Shown: positions 45,588 through 57,895 of the stretch, in pieces
Layout: every line of letters starts with the position of its first letter
Position numbering within the stretch: position 1 is the stretch's first letter
NCBI GenBank assembly: GCA_964036045.1
Contig: OZ038381.1
Location: 144,221,596 to 144,285,595 of the forward strand
Direction: 5' to 3'
Source: Eutreptiella sp. 'Long Island Sound 2002'
Taxonomy: Eukaryota; Euglenozoa; Euglenophyceae; Eutreptiales; Eutreptiaceae
DNA: 64,000 nt
Made by a program: the position numbers and the translations under genes
The notes under the pieces: generated by a model
What the model was told of the DNA's origin: nothing
Databases searched by the model: none
What the model saw: only the letters and a program-made list of their open reading frames with translations

Positions 45588-45984
45588 ACCTTTTCGGGGC
45601 AATCGGACCGATACAGGGAAATGATGTTGAAGTTGACACCTCACATTACTCCAAAACCGTTTTCTTCGCATGAACAACCACAGCTGTTGGGGACAGTTGG
45701 GGACAGCTGTTGCATACCTCAAACAGGGGACGAAGCACGGCAGCAGGATTTCTGAAGCTTCATGGCGGTGTGTGGGCGTGGGCGATGACAGGCGCTGTTT
45801 GAGGACAGCGATTGTGGTGTTCTCTCCGTAGGATGCCGCGTCTGGTGCAACAGTGATGCCTGCGAACACGCGGGGTCTGCATGTAACACACCCTGCCCCG
45901 GGCAACAAGAACTGCTTCAGAGGGTCAAAAGCTGAATAGTCTTGAAGAAAAAGCGTACGCATCACTCTGAAGCCACGATTTTAG
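45588..45984 (+). other. Segment between the palindromes and the chromovirus
   Basis: No recognisable gene. Holds a small inverted repeat CAGCTGT...ACAGCTG with TTGGGGACAG twice (about 45682-45711). This may be the remaining right end of the candidate transposon. Confidence 0.35.
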
Positions 45985-48131
45985 TGAAGCGGTACCCAGA
46001 GCCCATGGCCCATGGCCCGGAAGCCGTTACACCTGCTCTGACACCGTCAATGCCGTCTGTCAGCGGGAAATCCCCTTTCTCTGATCTGCGGGATCCGGAA
46101 TCCGATCCCTAACCATTAAATCGATGTAGAATTACCATAATTGTACTTTCTTGATCGATTTTCGGTTAGAAATCGGTGAAATACCCGATTTGTAACGCGA
46201 ATTCTAATTGCCGTGAAATCGCCGCCTGTTGTCGCCTGTTCTCGCGTTTGCGTCGCTTCTTCGTGGCGAGTTTTGCGAAGGATTTTTCTCCTGTACGTTT
46301 GAGGTTTCAAGGGAAGTCAAGGGCTGGATCTGGAGGGTTTCATCTGGTGTGTTCACCAGAATTCTTCACCGTGGCGTCTGCAAGAAAATCAGCGCGCAAG
46401 GTTTTCCGTCGATCGCTCGAACTCATGGTTCTCAAGGACCATGAGTTCGGACGGTACCCCACATCTCCCCCCTATGCCTTATATCAATGCCCCCTTCACG
46501 TGGGCATATCACTTTTTAGAGGGAAGCGGGCAATAGGGATATTTTAGGCAGCATGTGGATGTTGTAAACCCAAGTTATTTGCGTGCGCAAACGCTAACTT
46601 CATGTGCGTGTGAGCATGCACGTAAATCGCCGAACACAATGCTCACAAGACCAAAGGCCGTAGGCCATTTTTGTTTTTTGAGCCAACTCAACGACGGCTC
46701 CACGCAATTTAATGCGTACCAAAACCCGTTTTTTGGGAAAGGGCAAAGTTTGGTCGAAAATTAGGCCAAAATGGCCAATCCCCCGAGGCTCGTACTCGAA
46801 GCCTATGGGGAGTTGAGCCTTGAATCAAGGCAATATGTAAAGTAGAGACCACGAAGGACATGCTCCATCCGTGTGACCATCCCCTCGGTGAACAGTAAGC
46901 AGCCAGTGTGACAGCAAGCCAAACCCCAAGGCATGGGACCAAAGGGGATATCAAGGGTCGTGAATCAAGGCTTGGCGTGACAAGATCGCCAAGATTTCCT
47001 AAGCTGGACGGTCGCCCGAGACGGCCGATTTTGCCATTTCGGCAGTTGTGGACCCAGTTTGGATCCTTACCACGCTGAGTGTCATGGAGATCTTTGAGAG
47101 CCAAATACATGTGAGTCCCTGTTGGACTCCCAGTGGATCGCATACGGAACGGCGGATCTGATCTCCAAGCCGGCGTGGAGGAATACCATTGGGGATACCT
47201 TCGATTTTGGCTCATTTTGAGCAGCCAAAACGACCCCCTTTTTCGACCTAAATTTCAGCCCCCCGTGTGGTCAATTGGCGGTCCCATATCTCTATGCCCA
47301 TGAGAAACCCGGACCCAATTTCAGATTGTGCACCCAGATATGAGTCCCAGGTTCTGCCTCCTATTCTGTGAGCCATTGGCCTTGCCCTGGCCGGGCAAGC
47401 CACCCGTGGGAATGACTCCAATTTTGGTGATTTTGGCATCATGACCCCACGTGCCGAACCCCATGGCGCCCTGATGCCGGGGACTCAGAGGGAACCTGGT
47501 TGGATGAGGGCTCCGCACAGTTCGTACTTGAAGGGCATAGGGTCAGTTGCCTCGTCGCCACCTCTGGCTGGGCCGGACGAGGGGTCAATTTTGGGGTTTT
47601 TCGAGCTAATATCAGTTTGGGCTGAAACAGCCCATCTTCAGCTACCAACTCCTAGGGGAAAATGGCGGGGCCTTATGTCTGGCTCAGACGGGAGTTGGGA
47701 CCTGCCGTTAAGGGAGCATAGGGAGCCACTGTGGGTTGGTCTTGGAGCCCCTTTGTTCCCAGGAACTCGCCTGTGGCTGGGCGGAGCATGCCCCCCCTAT
47801 TGGCAGGGTTTCAGGGTCCGGATTGAGCAGGGTATGGGTTGTGTTTGAACCCCCGCCCCTGCCAGCCACTGAGAGGGTCGGGCCTGGGATTGGGATATGA
47901 GTTGGGACTGAGTGTCTATTGTGCCATTATGCCCTTACCCCAGTCCAGTCTTAACCCCATGTGTACATATCCTGATGTGTTGCTGTACATACTTTCGTTC
48001 CCCTGGTTCAGAGTGGCAAGGATCCTGAAACGCTTTGTCACATGACCAGAGCATGAGGATACCCTTGTGAGCGCAGTGCTTCGCCTGCCTGCTTGCTTGT
48101 GCGTATCCGCCGCAGCGTCCCGTGGCCAGGT
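45985..48131 (+). repeat. 5' LTR of the chromovirus (~2.15 kb)
   Basis: Direct repeat of 59384-62566, apart from a ~1.03-kb block present only in the 3' copy and small indels. It contains TATATCAATGCCCCC (46480-46494), which could be a TATA-like promoter region, though no start site can be shown. Right border approximate. Confidence 0.85.
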
Positions 48132-48497
48132 CCCCCGCCGCCGCCGCCGCGGGGCTACCCATCCCTCGCGTGCCACTCGGGGCCGCCTGAACCCCGAGTA
48201 CCATGGGCTTCGCAGCGCCGCCCGGAGCATCGCCCCGAGAACCAACAGCAGCGCCGAGTCCGTGAGGGAAGTGTAGCGACCGGAACTCCGACGTCAGCGA
48301 GTTCCTTCGGCCGACCAGTACCGGCCACACTCCCAGCTGCATCACCCACCTCCACAACCACCATCGGGCGTCGAGGTCCCAGCCCTGTAGAGAGAGTGGA
48401 CCGCAGCAACCGCTTCAACAGCCACCCCCAGGACTAGTCCATCAAGGGGAACGAGCGCCCAACGAGGACCTCAAGATCCACTGCGCCACCCGTTGCC
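48132..48497 (+). other. Leader between 5' LTR and gag
   Basis: GC-rich, with GCCGCCGCCGCCGC just after the LTR. A primer-binding site could not be identified with confidence. A frame at 48093-48437 has no domain. Confidence 0.4.
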
Positions 48498-51400
48498 ATG
48501 GTGAACTGGCAGACGGCGGGCAAGACGTGGCCGCAGCCTCACCCCCATGCTGTGTACCTGCTGCGTGGGTTGGTGTGGGGTCAGCACTACCGCCACAGCA
48601 ACCCCCAGTGCGAAGGCGGCATGCCCGGGAGCTTCGAGCTCCGCGAGGATATGGGCGCCGACCGCCTGCAGGCAGTGGAAGACTGGCTGCAGGCAGAGGG
48701 ATACGCCTACCGCTTCCGCCACAAGCGCTGGAGGGTCTGGACCCGCCCGGACCGGCCCGGCGAACGGCTGTGCCTCGACGGGATTGAGGATGACGAGAAC
48801 CCCAACGAGTACCCGTCGGGCGCTACAATCAACGTCTCCACATGGGACATGATCGAAAAGAAGTTCCGCGAACCGGGGGAAGAGCGCACGCTGCAGGGCA
48901 GCAGCAGCGCGTCTCCCGGGAAGGAGAAGCGCTCCGCCGGGGACAGGAAGCGGGACAAGAAGTGGCGGGAGTACCAGGAATCCCTGGCTGCCGAAGCCGC
49001 CCAAGCCGCGGAGAACGAGACCAAGGGCGGAACCCCAGCCCCAAGCCCCCAACGGGCCGGTGGCGGGCACCACCCCGGCAACACCACCCTTGGCGACTTC
49101 CTTGAAGTCGCCAACAAAGCCAAGGCCAAGCCCCGTCAGCTGCACCTGAGGAAGTCAGGCCCCAGCAGCGACGTGGAGTCGGCCCACCGGGGAAGGAGGC
49201 CAACCGACGAGGCCAGCTGCAGCAGCAGCGTCGCCCCCGACCAAAGGGACGTGGCCCGCGCCTGCGAGCGTGCCTGCGGGGTGCCCTGCAACCTTTGAGT
49301 TGCCCGGCAACGGGCCACGGAGCAGAACGCTGCCGTGGAAGGTGCCGTCGGCATCGCCCAGCAGGAGGCTGCAGAGTGGGGCAGAGGCATGGCCTTCCAT
49401 GCCCCGGCCGTGGCGGCCATTACGGCCGGGGTCACGGCTGCAGCCGCACAGGAAGCAGCGGCTGCCCGGCTCAGGAGTGAGGTGGAGGCAGCCGCGCAGG
49501 AAGCGGCGGCTGCCCAAGAAGCCCGCCTGGCCCAAGAGGCCATTGCCCGTAAGGAGGCCGAGGTGAAAGCATTGGAAGAGGCGCTTGCCCAAGGGAGGGC
49601 AAGGAAGGAGGCGGAGGAAAGGGCCCATGCCGAGGCTACGGCCAAGGCCCAAGCGGACGCCGCCAGGAGGGACGCCATCGAGGCCGCGCGACGGAAGGTC
49701 GCTGAGGATAGGTCCAAGACCGAGGCGGAGCTAGCGGCGTTAGAAGCGGAGAAGGCTCGGCTGCAGCGGGCTCGGGAAGCTGAGGCTGCCCATGCCCGAG
49801 AAGAGGCACCGCCGCCGCAATGGAGGAGGCGGAGGCCAAGCTCAGGCGCGAGACGCCCCCGGGAGGATCCAGAGTGGAGACCCTTCGGAGGCTCTTCGAA
49901 GGAGACTCCTCCTCCAAGATGAAGCTGGACCTGGGGGAGGACGACACCGGCAGCAGCGGGGACAGTGGCCCCACAACCCACCGACGAAGGAAGGTTAAGG
50001 GTAAGACTCCCGAAAGGGCAGCGAGGTCCGCGGAGGGATATCCCCACGACTCCGACCCCTTCTTCACCGCCAGCGACGGGGACGGACTAGACCGCCGACG
50101 TCGCCGAGGAGTGGCTGGCGGAGGAGACGGAGATGTCCCCATGGAGCCGGAAGGTGAGGATGGAGATCCCCCTCCTCCCTACCGGAGTTCGGGGCCCACC
50201 GTGTTCGGGACAAAGACGCCCAGGTGGGGCGAAATGGACGAGGATGATGACATGGACTTCGGCTACGCGGAGAAGCGCCCATCCTCGAGCCCACCGAGGC
50301 GACCCGATGGAGGGCCACCAGGGCCGCCTGGCTGAGGCCCGCCGGGACCCCCGAGCGGAGGACCACCAGGGCCCCCTGGAGGACGTCCACCCAGTGGACC
50401 ACCCGGAGGCGGACCCCCTGGCAGGGGAGGGCCCCCTGGACTGGGTGGGCCCAGCGGAGGCCCTCCTGGAGGACCCCCTGGCGACCCCGACAGCCCACCA
50501 GGAGATGGTGTCCCGGAGGCCACCTGGCGGTGGATCGTCTTCCTCCGCAGGGAAGTCCAGGCACTCGAGCGCGAGGTGGACACGGGCAGGAACGAGATGA
50601 TCAGCATCGCCAGAGTCGCCGCGGGCGCCCAAAAGGAGCTGGACATCGCCAAGACGGAGATGGTCAATATCGCCAAGGCCGCCGCAGCCGCCCAAAGGGA
50701 GCTGGACATCGCCAGGGGCGAGACCAGGCTACTGAACACCGTCATCAACGGCCTGCAGCGGAGGTTGGACGGGCTGGAAGGCCGGGGGTGCGTCGGGAGC
50801 GACGTCCTGCCACTGGAGTCCGGCTCGTCGGACGACGGCTGCGGACCTGGACCAGGTCCGAGCAGACCCCACGCCCCCGGCGGAGCCCCCAGGAGTCGCC
50901 CCGGCGCCAGCGCCCCCTCTCACAGCGCCCCCTCTCATCACAGCGCTGGCCGTCGTAGTGAGCGTGTGCTGTCCGGCCGTAGCAGTGAAGAGTGGCGTGA
51001 CGAGTGGCTCAGTGCGGAGTACCACATCCGCCGTGCCCCACCGCGGACACCCGTACGCCCCCGACGCCCCGCACCAGTCCCAGAGCCAGTCCCAACGGCA
51101 CGGGGGCGATATGGTGGACTCAGAGATGAGGTCCCCGGAGGGGACGTGGAGTGGGAGATCGGCGGAGGGGAGGAAGACCTGGAGGAGTTCGGCATTACCC
51201 CGCCGCGTGGTGTACGACGGGAGGCCGCTGAACGCAGCCGTCGGCGCCGTGAAGAGGAGGCATACATGGAGGGAGTACGGCGTGAACACCTGGGTTCAGC
51301 GTACATGGAGGAACCACGGCGTGGCCACATAGATACAGCGGAGGAGATGGAAGTGGCAGCCGTGGGAGTCCGTGGGGGACGCCGATGGGAACCTCGGTGG

Positions 51401-52870
51401 ACCTCGCGGCCGGTGTTCATGGTCTCTAAGGCCGCGGATGCCGCCGTGTGGGAAGACCTGAAGGACATCAGGCCCCCCACATACGACGGCAACCCCCTCA
51501 ACCTCGACCGCTTCTTGGAGAAGCTGGACGATTGGGGCATGACCGTCACTGAAGACATGGATCCCGCAGAGGCGGAGAAATATGTCTTCAAACGGTTCAG
51601 GTGGCGCCTGCCGGATGTGTTCCAAGAGCTGTACTTCGTGGCGACCAAGAAGGGGAAAATCAAGACCCTCAAGGAAGCCAAGAAGTGGCTCAACGAGCAG
51701 GAGCGCGTGGACGCTCCGCAGGTTGCTGCCAAGCGGTGGAAGGCCATCGAGCTTCAGCCTGATGGTCGGGAGATCCGCCTACGGGATTGGCGGGACTTCC
51801 GGGGCCAATACACCCTCTTCCGCGGCAACGTGGAGGACTGGTACGAGGGTGACGAGCAGGCCCGCCTGCTCTCCATGCTGCCTGAGGCATGGATTAAGAG
51901 AGTCACCAAGGACGAAGCCAAGAGGGCCAAGTACAACCACACGGTCAAGATGATGCTCCCCAAGGACCATCATAAGAACGTGGTTGCTTGGACGAAGCGG
52001 CACGTGGCCCCGGATGTCAAGCGGCACTCCCTGCGGAATGCTTTCCTCATCACCGTCACGGGCGATCGCGAGAAGACCGCGATGTGGCGCCCTGATGAGT
52101 GTGAGTTGGGCGGCCAGACCATCCGTCTGCAGGCCATCCCGGCGCGGATGAGCTGCGACGAGGTCCTGGAGTGGGTCGGAGAGGAAGTGCTCAAAGAGTA
52201 CGGGAATCTCCACCACACCCGCGGGTTGAAGACCGGCGACCGTGACGTCAACTACGTTGGCGAAGGGTCTGGCGGGGAAGCTGCCATGGACCCAGCGGGA
52301 GCCGAAGGGTGTGAGGCCCTCGACGACGATGACGACAACAATAAGCCCGCCGAGACGGCCGTTTGTGCCTTCGTGACCAACAACCTGAGCGCGGGGAGCA
52401 ACCGGGGAAGCTGGAAGCCCCTGCAGAAGGGTTGGAAGAAGAAGGAGAAGAAGGAGCCCCGCGGCATGAACGACCCTCCGCTGTCCTTTGGGGAGTTCAT
52501 ACGAGCTCACCCCCAGGGCTGTTTTGTGTGTTATGGGAGGAACAAAGGGTTCGACCATGACCACCGGACATGCCCTGTCCACAAGGCCGACACGGAGGCT
52601 TATAAGAAGGTGCACGGGTCGGAGAAGCGTGCACCCGCGAGTGTCCGGGAGGCCAAGGTGGAGGTCACCAAGGACGAGCTCTCCAAGCTGATGTGGCTGG
52701 GGACCGAGTTGGCGAAGGAGATCCAGGAGATCAAGAGGGCCTGGGTCCACAAGTCGGACGACAAGAACAAGGATAAGGAGAAGAAGGGTAAGAAAGGGGG
52801 AAAGAAGAAGGGCGTCAACGAGGTTGGCGCGGAAGAGAGTACCCCTACTCCCACAAGCGACGCCCTCTAG
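48498..52870 (+). pseudogene. Chromovirus gag, broken by stops and a frameshift
   Basis: ATG at 48498 (MVNWQTAGK). Frame 0 runs through an in-frame TGA (49296-49298) into an Ala/Glu/Arg-rich coiled coil (about 49335-49800). The coiled coil carries on in frame 2 from about 49820 (MEEAEAKLRRE), so one small indel lies near 49810. A TGA at 50333-50335 interrupts a collagen-like GPP-repeat linker (50320-50480). From 50576 to 52870 the frame is open: a second coiled coil, an Arg-rich stretch, then a retrotransposon gag core (PPTYDGNPLNLDRFLEKL ... VAWTKRHV, about 51470-52005). A zinc-knuckle-like C-x2-C-x8-H-x4-C follows at about 52521-52575, and the end is Lys-rich. Gag forms the particle and binds RNA. 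The protein is unusually long for a chromovirus gag (about 1,450 codons if joined). The TAG at 52868-52870 may be the natural gag end or a lesion, as the frame stays open beyond it. Confidence 0.75.
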
Positions 52871-55800
52871 CGGAGCCCCTGCAGCCAAGGGCCCCAGCTA
52901 GGGCGGTCGCAGGATGGTGTTGTGGGAAGCGCCACACCATCCGTTTCGGGAGATACTGAGCACAAAGGGATTGCCGCGGGCGGAAGGCCCGGTCCGGCAC
53001 CCAAGACGAAACACTGTCGCAGTGGCAGGGTGGGGGCAAGTGTTGGAGGGATAAGCGCCCTAGGCGGATCCTTGGGTCCGACCAAGGTCCCCAGTGAAGG
53101 CACGAACCCTTGCACCCGGCCATCCTTCGCGACCAAGAACATGTTTGATGTGCTCCAAGATCTTTCCGAGAGCATCAGAGGATCACCCGGACCACAGCTG
53201 GATGCTGCAGATGGGCAGCCTGAGCCCATTGTCCACGACCTGCACCAGTCGCTTATCGAGCTTCTGGAACGGCCGGAGATCCTGAGCTTGCACGCCGTGC
53301 GCCGTGTCGGGCGGGGGCGGCAGTTGCATCTTAAGGTCCGTGCCCTATGCGGGGAAGTGGAGAAGATCTTTGACGTGTTGGTGGACACGGGCGCTCAGGT
53401 CAGCCTGGTCAAGGCTGGCCTGCTTCCGCCAGAGTGCTTGACCGACAGTCGGAGGCCTGTCAGGCTGAAGGTGGTGAACGGCCAGTAGGTGGTGGGAGGC
53501 ACGAAGGAAGCGGCCATTGGGCTGCAGTTCGTGAACCACCGTGAGCTGAGCCTCCCGGACCTCGGCAAGGAAATCCTCCTGCAAGGTCGCTTCTACGAGG
53601 CCCAGATGGACTGGGACATGATCGTCGGGTACGACTTCATGATGGAGACGGACTCCGGCGTTCCCCCGGCTCAGGCCTCCATGACTCTGTACCAGGACGA
53701 CCAGCTCTCGTGGCTCTCATCCCCTGAGCACCATGTGGAATGCCAATGGATCCACCCGGAACGCAATCAGCTTGAAGTAGCCGTGCTGGGGACTGAGCCA
53801 GCTGGGCCAGCGAACCAGGGGTACGGCGTAATGCCGGAAGTGGCAAAGCGAGTGGTTGCGGACCTGGGAGCCTCGGATCTGGCCCTGGATGCGTTCTCCT
53901 CAGGAACCTCCGCCCATCTTCGGGTGTGTGAGAAGTACTGGAGCGCCCAGGACTCCGCATGGAAGAAGCACTGGGGTCCGCATCAGGGTATGATGTGGAT
54001 CCATTGCCCCCGAGGGGATATCCTCAGGGCGGTAGCGAAGATCCGCAAGGACCGCTCCAAGGCAGTGCTGGTCGTTCCCATGGGATGCACTGAGGAGGAA
54101 AGAACCCGAGATTGGGTGGTCTCACTGACCAACATGACCTTAAGCAAGGTCGTCCTACCGGCTGGAGAGAGTGTCTATCAGGATGCTAAAGGACGGCCCA
54201 TGCCACCCCAGAGATGGCCAACAGAATTCCACTATGTGGATGGGGGCCTTGAACAGGCCGACACCACGGACTTCGTGTGTGTCAACCGCATCATAGCGGA
54301 GCCCTGGCGGCAATGCTTTGCGGTTGCCCCTGTTGACATCGGAGAATCGGAGGACCTCCTCACTGAAGAGGAGCTGGACCTGGTTCAGGGGTATATGGAT
54401 CAGCCCTTCCACGACTGGGGAAGCCAGCGTGAGGGCAAAGGCCAGGACAAAGCCTGGTGGGAAGTGGACTCCATCTTCTCTGGTTCCTATGATGGGGATA
54501 CCTTCGTAGGGAGGGTGCTGGATCACATGTCCAGCCAGGACGAGCCAATCGGCGGGAATCCTCCCACCTACGGCGACTTGTTCCGAGGCAAGACCAGAGA
54601 TGGCCCTTTGGGCCACCTGGGAAGACCACCAGAGCCCAAGCCATGCGGAGGTACCCCGCAGGTAAGCTCAGTGGTTCAGGTGCACGGAAACGCCAAGGCG
54701 GAGTCCGACGAGTGCTCCAAGATCCAGGCATTGAGGGCCAGGCTGAAGCAGAAGTATGGGGAAACCTTCTTCAGCGGAAAGCCTGTGTTTCCCCCACCGG
54801 TTCGTGGACCGTATGGTGAGGCCAAGATACAACTGAAGCCGGACCCCCGTGTGTACCGACACCGGGAATTTGCCCTGAGGGGCGAGAGGAAGGAGGCCAT
54901 GGAGAAGATCCTCCGTGAGTTCATCGAGAGGGGCTGGCTTGAGCCGTGCCATTCCGAGTGAGCCTCCCCGTGTTTCGTCGTCCCCAAGAAGGTGGCTGGG
55001 GAGCGGCGGCTCCTGGTCGACTACCGCGGCCTAAACGCCCAAACGCAGCATGACAGCTATACGCTGCCCCCCATTGAGGACATGCTGCAAAAGCAACACC
55101 GGCGGAGGATCTTCACGGTGATTGACCTGAAACATGGTTATCATCAGATGCCTCTCGCCGATGAGTCCCGTGCCTGCACAGCCATGAGCACCCCACTTGG
55201 ACCCCTCCAGTGGAAGGTGATGCCCATGGGCGTTACCAACGGCAATGCGGCTTTTCAGCGGATGCTGGAGAACCTGCTTGAACCGGTGCGTCACTGCGCG
55301 GACCCCTTTGTGGACGACGTGATCATCGCGTCCGGGGACCCCAGTATGAGCTATGAAGACCTCCTGGAGGCACACGAGAGGGACGTCACCAGAGTGCTGG
55401 ACCTCCTGGTTCGGCACAAGCTCACGGGCAGCAGTGACAAGGCCACCATTGCGGTAAGCGAGGTGGTCTTCGCTGGCCACGTGGTTGGGAACGGGCAGCG
55501 GAAGCCCATACCTGGCAAGGTGGCTGCGATTGAGCACTGGGAGAAGCCCAAGACAGTCTCTGAGCTACGGGCATACTTGGGGTTCTGCAACTACTACTCG
55601 GGGTATATCAAGATGTATGCCGAGTATGCGGCCCCCATGACGGCCATGCTCAAGGGCAACCGAGAGGAGACCAAGAAGGGGTCCAAAGAGGCTCTGGTCT
55701 GGAATGATGAGTCCGACCGTGCCTTTGAGCCTTGGGGATGAAGCAGGCGCTGCTATCCGCAATGGGTCTGCATCTCGTGGATCCTGACCGAGGGTTCGTC

Positions 55801-57895
55801 CTGCGCACCGACGCTTCCGACTACACCGTTGGAGCTGTGTTGGAGCAAGTGCTTGACGATGGGAGACACGTGCCCGTGGCCTACTGGAGCCGAGTCCTGG
55901 CGGAAGGCCAGCGACGGACGTGGACGCCCTGAGAAGAGGAGGCGTATGCCATCGTCATGGCTCTCGGGAAATGGGCTGGGTACATAGCTCTCCATCCCAT
56001 CACCGTCTGCACCGACCATCAGAGTCTGCAGTCGTGGCACAAGGAGCACGTGGACACCCCCTCTGGTCCGGCCTCCCGACGGGCAAGATGGCATGAGACC
56101 TTGGCCAAGTTCGACCTCAGGGTTGTGTATGTACCTGGCAAGGACAACACCCTGGCGGGCTGTCTCAGCAGGTGGGCCTATCCCGCCAGCAAGGGCATGA
56201 CGGATGTCTCCGCCCATGGCGATGAGGCCGAGACCGCGGAGGCCAAGAAGATCATAGAAATGGAGCGCCTGATGGAGGAGGAGGGTGTTAAATGCTTCCT
56301 CGTCATAGCTGCAGATGCCCCCCTCGGAAGGAGGATGGGCAGAGCGGTCAGTGTACTCGCCCCTGAGGGAGCTGAGTCCGACAAGCACCTCTTCCCTGAA
56401 TCGTGCCTCCAGGACGACTGGACCGACGACTATGCCAAGTCCGAGGCCTTTGAGGCCGAGTACAGGGCTGTCACCGACCCTGATGACGGGCAGAGATGGC
56501 CAAAGGGGCTGACGGAGGAGGATGGCAAGCTCTACCGGAATGGTAAGCTGCTGGTCGCGGAGTCCCGAGTGCTCGAGCTATGTGAGGCTTGGCACCACCA
56601 CATGATGCACCCAGGGGTCAAGAAGCAAGCCCTGGATATGCAGCGCCGGTTCGAGATCGACCAGATCGGTCTCTATAACGCCATCAAGAAGGTCAGGAAG
56701 GGTTGCTCGGTCTGTCAGGCTTGCAATCCCGACAACCGGAACGTCACAGGGGAAGCCCAATGGACTCCGGTACCTGACCAGCCCATGGAGAGCGTGGCCA
56801 TGGACGTCTTTTCCATGCCCGAAGTCCACATTGGCAAGGAGACCTTCGACTGCGTGGTCCTTTGTGTGGACCGCCACAGCGGCTACGTAGTGGCCGTTCC
56901 GGCACGCAAACGGGGGCTACTAGCCAGGGAAGTAGCAGTCATGATGATCCGTCATTGGCTCACCGTCTTTGGCATCCCCCGCACCAATGGCAGTGATCGA
57001 GGACCCCAGTTCACTGGCGGCTGGTTCAAGGCCATGTGTTCCCTCATGGGGATACACCATGCCAAGAGCGTTGCCTACCTCAGCCGGTCCAATGGCCGGG
57101 CTGAAGTGGCTGGGAGGCAGCTGTTCGAGAAGCTACGCAAGATTCACCTCACCAACCCACGTCGGAACTGGTTTGAGGAGATGTGGCCTGCCCTAAAGGC
57201 CCATCACGACACCCCCACTCCGGATGGATTGGCCCCTCACCAGATTTTGTTCGGGAGGGACCCCCTGGGTCGGGGACTTCCCTTGTCGGGTGAAGGTATG
57301 GCCATGGACGCCAAGGAATTCTTTGCTCGGCAGGAAGCAACGGCGCGGGAGGAGCATGCCGTGCGTAACAAGTCCGCCCCGAGTTCGACAGCGCAAACGT
57401 TCAAGGGTGGGAGACCCGGTGTGGGTGATCAGACCCCGCCCCATGGGCACCCACCGCACCAAAACCTGGTTCACACCCGGAGAGGTGGTCCGCAGGATTG
57501 GTGAGGACACCTACCGCATCAAGGTGGGTCACGGACAGTTCCAGGAGCGACACGAAAGTCAACTCCGGGTGTGGGAACCCGATCTCCGTGGCCAACATGT
57601 ATCGCTGGACTACACCGCACATGAGGCCGATTCGGACGACGACTACGCTGAGCAGGACGACTATACCGTCGAGAGGATCCTGGCCCAGCGTCCGAACGCC
57701 TCAACACCCGGAGGCCCGGAGTTCAAGGTTCGTTGGCGAGGCTATGGGCCGTCCCACGACACCTGGGAACCCATCTCCTCGTTCGTGCAGTCGATTAACA
57801 CCACCTTCATGGATTACATCCGCAAGCACAAGACCAAGCTGCACGTCTCGGACTTGGCGGCACTCACCCGGGCGATTGCAGCTAGGGGCGCCTGA
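52871..57895 (+). pseudogene. Chromovirus pol: protease, extra domain, RT, RNase H, integrase, chromodomain
   Basis: Protease: DTGAQVSL at 53384 onward, interrupted by TAG 53486-53488. An extra segment (about 53870-54260: ALDAFSSGTSAHLRVCEKYW ... KAVLVVPMGC) separates it from RT. RT: TGA at 54959-54961 just before SPCFVVPKK, then LLVDYRGLN, VIDLKHGYHQM, and FVDD (55307-55318) in place of the usual YxDD. A frameshift near 55730 leads to RNase H (FVLRTDASDYTVGAVL), with TGA 55930-55932, then TVCTDHQSLQSW. Integrase: zinc finger with two His and CSVCQAC (about 56590-56730), catalytic Asp at 56803, Asp at 56995 and Glu at 57103, which gives D-D35-E. A frameshift near 57395 precedes the C-terminal domain (VGDPVWVIRPRP) and the chromodomain (YTVERILAQ ... 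FKVRWRGYG ... TWEPISSF, about 57660-57790). It ends at 57895. At least three stops inside pol and two frameshifts make it non-functional. Confidence 0.9.

Noticed and set aside
40536-45984. Terminal inverted repeats for the palindrome-flanked element
   Set aside because: I compared the outer ~400 bp on both sides by eye and found no convincing inverted match; not claimed.
48471-50748. Long minus-strand ORFs opposite gag (for example 49136-50047, 48471-49145)
   Set aside because: Antisense shadows of GC-rich, Ala/Pro/Gly-coding gag; the plus strand has recognisable gag and coiled coils.
51779-52888. Minus-strand ORF of 369 codons
   Set aside because: Shadow of the gag core and zinc-knuckle region on the plus strand.
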